From assembly GCF_001307805.1 (NCBI RefSeq), contig NZ_CP013862.1, positions 2,232,001-2,296,000 of the forward strand: a stretch of DNA of 64,000 nt. Direction: 5' to 3'. Each line of letters opens with the position of its first letter. Positions within the stretch are counted from its first letter, which is position 1. Of this stretch, positions 58,866-64,000 are shown piece after piece. The position numbers and the translations under genes were made by a program. Under the pieces are notes generated by a model that saw only the letters and a list, made by a program, of their open reading frames with translations, ran no database searches and was not told the DNA's origin. The stretch is from Lentibacillus amyloliquefaciens (GTDB lineage Bacteria; Bacillota; Bacilli; Bacillales; Amphibacillaceae).

Positions 58866-59735
58866 TCACTCTCCCCCAAGAGAATCGAACATCTGCTCAA
58901 TCGTGTCATCTTTTTGATCCAAATCAACAACTTGGCGATTCGTCAATTCAAGTGCTTTGATGAACCCTTTTCGAAGCGAGCTCTTGGTAGGGAACTTGCT
59001 CAAATCAATTCCCAGAGTGACAATTGTCTGAGCAATCTCCGGCCGTATACCCACAAGAATGCATGTCGCTCCCACAAGACGAACAGCATCGGCAGCTTGG
59101 ACAATATGATGGGCGACCATCGTATCGACAACGGGGACACCCGTGATATCAATCAGGACAACTTGCGAATGATGTTTGATCGTCCCCTCGAGCAGATTCT
59201 CCATAATCAATTTGGCCCGTTCTGTATCAATCGTTCCAATCAGTGGCATAACAGTGATGTCATCCATCACCGGAATAAGGGGAGCGGATAATTCATGAAG
59301 TGCCATCTGCTGCAGGGAGAGAATGTTTTCCCAGTTTCCTGAATACTCATTAACGAGCTGTCTGATAACAGGTTCGACCCAATTATCGACACTTTGAAGC
59401 AATTCAGAAATATAACTCGTGTCGATTTGTTCGGACTGTTCCAGAATAAAGTTGATCGTGACACGCCGGAACACTTGCAGCCCGTCTGTTATGTAACTTA
59501 CCTGCCATCCCAGATTGATCAGCTTTTCGGAGAATTCTTTTAATTGCTTGGTGTCACCTTCATTTTTAATACTGCTGAAGATAATATTCACAAATTCCCG
59601 GTTGGTGCTTTCCAATAATTCTTCTGTCACACTGGAGGAATAATTGGAAGTTTTCAGTGTATCGATTTCATTAATCCACTTTTGAACTATTATATCACTG
59701 TTATCCAGTACAATTTTTTTAAAATCCCTATCCAT
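58866..59735 (-). CDS. rsbR: RsbR, stressosome co-antagonist
   Basis: Sensor component of the stressosome, 289 residues. The N-terminal non-haem globin-like domain (about 1-135) is linked by a helix to a C-terminal STAS domain, which begins [21 protein letters not shown] and carries the two conserved Thr phosphorylation sites in [15 protein letters not shown] and [13 protein letters not shown] segments. It is the first gene of the rsbRSTU-VW-sigB-X operon. Its place next to ndoA and its full length favour RsbRA over the paralogues. Confidence 0.93.
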   Translation of the reverse strand: MDRDFKKIVLDNSDIIVQKWINEIDTLKTSNYSSSVTEELLESTNREFVNIIFSSIKNEGDTKQLKEFSEKLINLGWQVSYITDGLQVFRRVTINFILEQSEQIDTSYISELLQSVDNWVEPVIRQLVNEYSGNWENILSLQQMALHELSAPLIPVMDDITVMPLIGTIDTERAKLIMENLLEGTIKHHSQVVLIDITGVPVVDTMVAHHIVQAADAVRLVGATCILVGIRPEIAQTIVTLGIDLSKFPTKSSLRKGFIKALELTNRQVVDLDQKDDTIEQMFDSLGGE

Positions 59736-59919
59736 TTTCTCCTCCTGATTTTCTCTTCTATTTTCTGAAAATTATAACATTGTATATTTACCTCTATTTT
59801 ATCACAAAATCATACAAATTTCGATTGATTCCGGCAGAAAAAAAGTGATTTTTACTAAGATACCACTCCAGTTTATCTCACCCATATTCAAAAAGGTTAC
59901 TGTTTTAACACAAAATATA

Positions 59920-60036
59920 TAAACTGCGGCGGACTCTTGCATTTTTCATTAGTGAAGAACGTCTGAAGACCCCGTAGCAAGGAAAGAGAACTCAGCCTCA
60001 GGAAGACTGAAGAAAGCCAGGTTGCGTCGCAGTTCA
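59920..60036. repeat. Inverted-repeat element between ndoA and rsbR (short form)
   Basis: It begins TAAACTGCGGCG and ends CGTCGCAGTTCA, an inverted repeat shared with the element at 60976-61348, and the 15 bp before it (ACACAAAATATA) also resemble that copy. The inside has weak similarity to the GC-rich foldback (GTCTGAAGACCCCG, CAGCCTCAGGAAG). There is no coding capacity. It makes up most of the 380-bp gap. Confidence 0.5.
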
Positions 60037-60079
60037 CTGCGAGGATTAAAGCGCAATGAAATTCCCGAAAAATGCCAAA

Positions 60080-60110
60080 ATAAAAACCCCTTTTTGATTA
60101 GGAAGGGGTT
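60080..60110 (-). terminator. Terminator of ndoAI-ndoA
   Basis: On the minus strand AACCCCTT and AAGGGGTT surround a 10-nt loop, followed by TTTAT. Confidence 0.85.
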
Positions 60111-60115
60111 ATCAC

Positions 60116-60475
60116 CTATTGATCATACATTTCTTTCAGTCCAAGACTGATCTCTAAAGCGTTATCAATCTTTTTCATCATCTGATGATCAAGTTTTGTT
60201 ATTTTATCGGTCAACCGCTGCTTATCCAACGTTCTTATTTGTTCCAGCAATATAACCGAGTTACGGTCGAATCCATACCGTTTCGCATCGATCTCCACAT
60301 GTGTCGGGAGTTTGGCCTTCTGAATCTGAGCAGTTATAGCAGCAACAATAACCGTTGGGCTGAAGCGGTTTCCGATATCATTCTGCAGGATCAAGACCGG
60401 CCGTATGCCTCCCTGTTCTGATCCCACAACGGGGGATAAGTCGGCGAAATAAACTTCGCCTCTTTGAACGATCAA
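60116..60475 (-). CDS. ndoA: EndoA (MazF) mRNA interferase toxin
   Basis: Ribosome-independent endoribonuclease of the MazF/PemK family, 119 residues, cutting at UACAU in B. subtilis. It starts [27 protein letters not shown] with the conserved Arg, and continues with [13 protein letters not shown] and [13 protein letters not shown]. The start codon is TTG with a GGTG/AAGG site, 5 bp after ndoAI. Complete, so likely active. Located between its antitoxin and the sigma-B operon as in B. subtilis. Confidence 0.95.
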   Translation of the reverse strand: MIVQRGEVYFADLSPVVGSEQGGIRPVLILQNDIGNRFSPTVIVAAITAQIQKAKLPTHVEIDAKRYGFDRNSVILLEQIRTLDKQRLTDKITKLDHQMMKKIDNALEISLGLKEMYDQ

Positions 60476-60480
60476 GTGCC

Positions 60481-60774
60481 TTACACCCCGATCACTGTGC
60501 GCTGTAAGTTGTTTTTCTCAGCTTCTTCCTCGGCCTGAAAAGCTTCTGAAGCGATGGTGAGATTAATATTAGCCATTTCCATGTACCCTTGCTGCATTGA
60601 TTCACGAAACTGTTGGACATGCTCTTCTTTTTTGTGTTCCAGATAATTTCGCGTTGCCTGACATATGAAATCACTCAGATTACTGTTTTCATATTTCATT
60701 AGTCCATCCACCTCATTTAACAGGTTCTTTGGTAAGCGTACTGAAATTTCTTGTGAGCTTTCTGACAAAACCAT
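60481..60774 (-). CDS. ndoAI: EndoAI (MazE) antitoxin
   Basis: Ribbon-helix-helix antitoxin of 97 residues that binds and inhibits EndoA and represses its own promoter. The N-terminal part [21 protein letters not shown] is the DNA-binding domain, and [26 protein letters not shown] is the toxin-binding tail. CGGAGG precedes the ATG. Cotranscribed with ndoA. Confidence 0.93.
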   Translation of the reverse strand: MVLSESSQEISVRLPKNLLNEVDGLMKYENSNLSDFICQATRNYLEHKKEEHVQQFRESMQQGYMEMANINLTIASEAFQAEEEAEKNNLQRTVIGV

Positions 60775-60975
60775 GCACCTCCGACAACTTGTAAACGATC
60801 ATTATCGAATTCTTTTTTAATGATATCATTGTATGACATGGTTTGCAAAGGTCATTTTAAGAATAAACCGGCAGAAGAATCTTTTAACCCTCATGATTCA
60901 CTGTTTTTGCACATTCTATACGAATAGTCCCGTTTAGCTGTTGTCTAAAAGATATTGATTTGGACACAAAACCCA

Positions 60976-61348
60976 TAAACTGCAACGTAACTTAAGGTGT
61001 AAGTTGGTGCGTCGTCTACCGCTCCGGAAATACACGCCGCGCACCTTAGGGCGGCTGGTGAGCCTCCTCGGGCTAAGCACTAAGGGGTCTCACCTATGCC
61101 TCCCGTCCCGCAGGAGTCGTCGTGTATTTCCTTCGCTGATATTGTGCTTTATAATCTCATTGTTTCGGTGCGTAATTAAACTTCTATTGTGAATGTTGAT
61201 TGGAGTGGAGGGCAGTCGACTCCTGCGGGAAAGCGGGCAGCTAGACCTGAGCAGGAAGCGCTTTTTGCTTCCGAGGAGGCTGAAGTGTTGCCCTAAGGTG
61301 CGCGACTGCCTGGAACGGAAATCAACATAGCACTTACGTCGCAGTTTA
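60976..61348. repeat. Inverted-repeat element upstream of ndoAI with two internal GC-rich foldbacks
   Basis: Its ends are TAAACTGCAACGTAA and TTACGTCGCAGTTTA (inverted, one mismatch). Inside, two head-on copies of a GC-rich repeat carry GACTCCTGCGGGA, GAGACCCC or AGACCTG, and GAGGAGGCT; one is on the minus strand (61005-61140), the other on the plus strand (61200-61330). Each can fold on itself (GGAAATACACG/CGTGTATTTCC; GGCAGTCG/CGACTGCC). I know this type of repeat as common between genes in Bacillaceae. There is no gene in the 700-bp gap between ndoAI and alr. Confidence 0.65.
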
Positions 61349-61480
61349 CATCATGTGCGAACCAGGATTTATTAAAAAGAGCTTTCTGTTTAATGCTCTC
61401 AGTTTGAATGGGCCCCTGCTATTTATATTATTGCTAAACAGACATTTTATGCCATTAAAATTCGAATAAGCCAAATTGTA

Positions 61481-62602
61481 CTATGACTTATACTGTCTTG
61501 GCACACGTTCGGATATCATACAAGGTATTTCATAGTTGATGGTCTCAAGCTTTTCAGCAATTTCATCGACTTCGATTTCCTCATCACTCTGTTTTCCAAT
61601 CAGCGTAACCTGTGTCCCCACCGGATATGCTTGGTCCAGCTTGATCATTGTCTGATCCATCGTTATCCTTCCGACAATCGGCATTCTTTTTCCGTCGACT
61701 AACACGTCTGCGCCCTGCAATTTGCGGATCCATCCGTCAGCATAACCAATCGGTATTGTCCCGATATACTCTTCATCTTCTGTCGTATAAGTCGCACCAT
61801 AACTGATCGATTCACCCGGGTCGAGCCACTTCACATGATCGAGTCTGCTATGCAATGAAAAGGCCGGTTTCAATTGAATATCGCGTTCATCTTTTACAGG
61901 ATCTGACGGATACAAACCATACATCGATATGCCAAAACGCATATAATCATACATTCGTTCAGGAAAACGGATTGAAGCAGCACTATTACCAACATGAACG
62001 TTTACTGGCTCAGCCCAGATAGATTTAAACGTCTTAAGCACATTGTCAAACCGGCGCTGCTGCTTTTCAAAATAGGCAAATTCAGTATCATCAGCTGTGG
62101 CAAAGTGTGTATAGACCCCCGTTAGATTAACTGCTGTACTGTTCCGGAGCTCGTCAGTAATTTCAATTAATTCTTCTTCTGTCCTGAGTCCGACTCTTCC
62201 CATTCCGGTATCCCATTTCATATGTACGTCTACCGGGTAAGGAAGTTTCATCTGGTTCACTTCACGAACCCAATCCTTTTGATAGCAAGTCAGAATAATA
62301 TTTTGACTCGCAGCAACCGGGACATCGTGCGGTGATACTCTTCCAAATACCAAAATCGGATCCGTAATATTTGCCTCGCGCAAAACAAGCGCTTCTTTCA
62401 GCAATGCCACTGCCAGCATCGTTGCACCGGAATCAAGTGCTTTCTCAGCAACTTTCTCAGCTCCATGACCATATGCATCCGCTTTAACCACCGCAATAAC
62501 AGCACAATGCTCAGGCAGTCTGTTTTTCATTTCCCTGACGTTATGTCCAATCGCGTTCAAATCAACTTCTGCCCATGTGCTCCGAAATAAATGACTGTCC
62601 AT
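61481..62602 (-). CDS. alr: Alanine racemase
   Basis: PLP-dependent enzyme that makes D-alanine for peptidoglycan. The 373-residue protein has the cofactor Lys in AVIAVVKADAYGHGAEKV (Lys about 40), substrate region HVGNSAASIRF, MRFGISMYGLYP and the second catalytic base Tyr in SYGATYTTEDEE near 262. ATG 62602 with AAGGGG upstream gives the usual length. It follows the ydcC-like gene as in B. subtilis (alrA/dal). Confidence 0.95.
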   Translation of the reverse strand: MDSHLFRSTWAEVDLNAIGHNVREMKNRLPEHCAVIAVVKADAYGHGAEKVAEKALDSGATMLAVALLKEALVLREANITDPILVFGRVSPHDVPVAASQNIILTCYQKDWVREVNQMKLPYPVDVHMKWDTGMGRVGLRTEEELIEITDELRNSTAVNLTGVYTHFATADDTEFAYFEKQQRRFDNVLKTFKSIWAEPVNVHVGNSAASIRFPERMYDYMRFGISMYGLYPSDPVKDERDIQLKPAFSLHSRLDHVKWLDPGESISYGATYTTEDEEYIGTIPIGYADGWIRKLQGADVLVDGKRMPIVGRITMDQTMIKLDQAYPVGTQVTLIGKQSDEEIEVDEIAEKLETINYEIPCMISERVPRQYKS

Positions 62603-62655
62603 AAGACACACCCCTTATATTTACCATTGGAACATCCATTTTACCTGAAAATAGG

Positions 62656-62695
62656 CAAAAATAAAAAGCAGACCCCCTTTCTGATGAGTCTGCTT
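62656..62695 (-). terminator. Terminator between ydcC-like gene and alr
   Basis: On the minus strand AAGCAGAC and GTCTGCTT enclose a 14-nt loop and are followed by TTTATTTTT. Confidence 0.8.
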
Positions 62696-62707
62696 GCACC
62701 ACACCAT

Positions 62708-63724
62708 TTATTTTACTTCTTTGCCTTGTACAGACTGTGCAACCTCAATCAATTCTTCTCTGGTCAATTCATCACTTGCCAGAACAAAACTCATACCGTT
62801 ATCGACCCATTCAATCGTGTTATCGCTCAGCGCGCCAATCGAATGGCCTAAGTTCACAATCTCGCCATCCACCATTTCAGGCGAAGACATGGCTGGTACC
62901 ACATCCTGTTTTTCTTCAACCAAAGTGAAGTTTTTGTCACCGGCAAATGTCATGATGACCCGCTGGCCGCTTTCTGTATCAACCTGTGTTTCTTCTGTCA
63001 GTTCTGAGCCTTTCATGTTTCGCGGATAAACGACGGTAAACGCGTCCGCTTTCGTTTCACTGTCACCGGAAACCGATGCATCAGATTCTTCGTTTGGCAT
63101 ATTTTTATCCATTGTAAAATCATCATCTTCGAAAGTGGGGTCTGTGTTAAATTCAGAGAAATTCACTTCCACTAATGCATTGCGGTCTTTGTCGAGCACT
63201 TTAACCATAGCCGGTGTATAATTCTCTTTGTCAAAATAAACTTCCTGGTAAGGCAAATTATTGTTGCTCTGATAATTGGTTTTTGTCTCAAAAATATAGT
63301 GATTCTCACCTATCTCGAATTGAGCTTCAGCATCCTGTAGAATATCGCTGACAAGCGACTGGTACAGATATGGCTGACTGCCGTTTTTCGGCCATTCTTC
63401 CTGGAATTTGAAGCTTTTGTTCAAGTCTGGTGACAGAACAAATACACCGTCCTCATTTTTGAGAATAATTTGCTTGCCCTCTTCATCCTGATCGTTGCTC
63501 AACTCGACGCGGTACAGATCCTGTTTCTTATGCCAGATATTAATCTGGTACGTTTGATTTTCCTGCCCGGTATTCATCGTCATTTCAGCAGTTGCTTTAT
63601 AACCTTTCATGGATTCGAGTTTCGATTCCAGCTTTCCGGCCACATCTTCCTGAGACTGTTCACCACAGGCAGAAAGTACAATGCTAAACACGATGACAAC
63701 CAACAAGCTTAACTTTTTTTTCAT
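62708..63724 (-). CDS. ydcC: YdcC-like lipoprotein (LolA-like fold)
   Basis: Membrane-anchored lipoprotein of 338 residues. The signal peptide MKKKLSLLVVIVFSIVLSAC ends in the lipobox LSAC. The mature part has the LolA/LolB-like pattern of beta strands (YKATAEMTMNTGQENQTYQI, YRVELSND, VFVLSPDLNKSFKFQEEWP, YQEVYFDKENYTPAMVKVLD). A low-complexity acidic linker follows near 225. I chose the ATG 8 nt after AAGGGAG. Found beside alr as in B. subtilis; a role in the sporangium or envelope is not established here. Confidence 0.86.
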   Translation of the reverse strand: MKKKLSLLVVIVFSIVLSACGEQSQEDVAGKLESKLESMKGYKATAEMTMNTGQENQTYQINIWHKKQDLYRVELSNDQDEEGKQIILKNEDGVFVLSPDLNKSFKFQEEWPKNGSQPYLYQSLVSDILQDAEAQFEIGENHYIFETKTNYQSNNNLPYQEVYFDKENYTPAMVKVLDKDRNALVEVNFSEFNTDPTFEDDDFTMDKNMPNEESDASVSGDSETKADAFTVVYPRNMKGSELTEETQVDTESGQRVIMTFAGDKNFTLVEEKQDVVPAMSSPEMVDGEIVNLGHSIGALSDNTIEWVDNGMSFVLASDELTREELIEVAQSVQGKEVK

Positions 63725-63809
63725 GGACATGTCTCCCTTGTCGCATTTCACACATTTTGCGAGCATTCATGCTGACGATTTGACAAAGGGAAAGTTCATT
63801 GTCACTTTT

Positions 63810-64000
63810 TTACGTCTGAAATGTACGATAGACAGCTTTGATGCCTGTGATAACATCCGAAGCCGTCAGGTCATAAACCGAATGGTTTGTTTCCGTTAAA
63901 AGTTCCGCGGATTTACCGTGTACAAAACACGCATTATTTAACGCATCCGGAACTGTCTGCTCCTGCATCAACATGGCGAGCGTAATGCCCGATAGGACAT
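63810..64000 (-). CDS. nnr: NAD(P)H-hydrate repair enzyme Nnr, C-terminal end (partial)
   Basis: Only the last 63 codons are in the window. They begin within the dehydratase signature GDVLSGI (ATP-binding turn of the ADP-dependent NAD(P)HX dehydratase) and continue LAMLMQEQTVPDALNNACFV, HGKSAELL and a YDLTASDVITGIKAVYRTF end, typical of YjeF C-terminal domains. Position before the ydcC-alr pair agrees with other Bacillaceae. The epimerase half, if fused, lies outside. Confidence 0.78.
   Translation of the reverse strand, partial: VLSGITLAMLMQEQTVPDALNNACFVHGKSAELLTETNHSVYDLTASDVITGIKAVYRTFQT

Overview
The window comes from a low-GC Gram-positive chromosome of the Bacillaceae. Its right half follows, in reverse, the gene order of the Bacillus subtilis 0.5-0.65 Mb region: alr, ndoAI/ndoA, rsbRSTUVW-sigB-rsbX, tex, sprT, the trnS tRNAs, thiL-tsaE-tsaB-rimI-tsaD, ydiF, moaC, rex, ydiK/ydiL, groES/groEL. 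Halotolerant relatives (Virgibacillus, Lentibacillus, Oceanobacillus) are a plausible home, but I cannot prove the genus from the sequence alone.

Layout. 1-3.4 kb: vitamin uptake, with a TPP-riboswitch-controlled ykoF-ykoE-ykoD operon and bioY under a BirA-type operator. 3.4-8.8 kb: a citrate-type two-component system (citS, citT), its CitMHS transporter and a cytosine-deaminase-like gene; citS and the deaminase each carry a one-base frameshift in a C/G run. 8.9-12 kb: an alpha/beta hydrolase, a GntR regulator and brnQ. 12.3-17.5 kb: a quinone/thiol-stress cluster (MhqR-like repressor, Spx paralogue behind an MhqR-type palindrome, two ring-cleaving dioxygenases flanking a flavin reductase, drug-efflux MFS). 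17.7-20.5 kb: a truncated isochorismatase gene, a complete IS256-family element with an 8-bp target duplication, and a methyltransferase. 20.5-24.6 kb: a persulfide-handling operon (yrkE, yrkH, yrkI, yrkJ) with its CstR-type repressor and three CstR-like palindromes. 24.7-27.1 kb: thiol/copper maturation genes (ccdA, a ResA-like thioredoxin, sco) after a broken small membrane protein. 27.1-31.5 kb: many gene remnants between a few intact genes (Uma2, BNR-repeat protein, DUF2255, SDR). 31.5-42.7 kb: yjlB cupin, groEL/ES with CIRCE, ydiL/ydiK, rex/moaC, ydiF, a DnaA-box cluster and the t6A modification genes. 42.9-49.9 kb: one minus-strand array of 12 tRNAs, 16S, 23S, 5S and 2 tRNAs. 50-64 kb: sprT, katA, tex, the complete sigma-B stressosome operon, the MazEF (EndoA/EndoAI) pair, alr, a ydcC-like lipoprotein and the end of nnr.

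Most interesting non-genic signals. (i) Three copies of a 124-162 bp element bounded on both sides by TTTAT, each with two hairpins, that look like non-autonomous IS200/IS605-type elements; two overlap gene stop codons, one of them inside the sigma-B operon. (ii) Two related inverted-repeat elements bracketing the mazEF pair, one of which contains two head-on copies of a GC-rich foldback. (iii) A cluster of DnaA boxes upstream of tsaD. (iv) Repeated single-base indels in homopolymers, which mean either recent gene decay or homopolymer errors in the assembly.

Many genes here handle thiol, quinone, aldehyde or redox stress (MhqR/Spx, CstR/Yrk, Rex, SigB, KatA, the MerR-type promoter of the SDR). 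The window shows no phage, no conjugative element and no CRISPR array.
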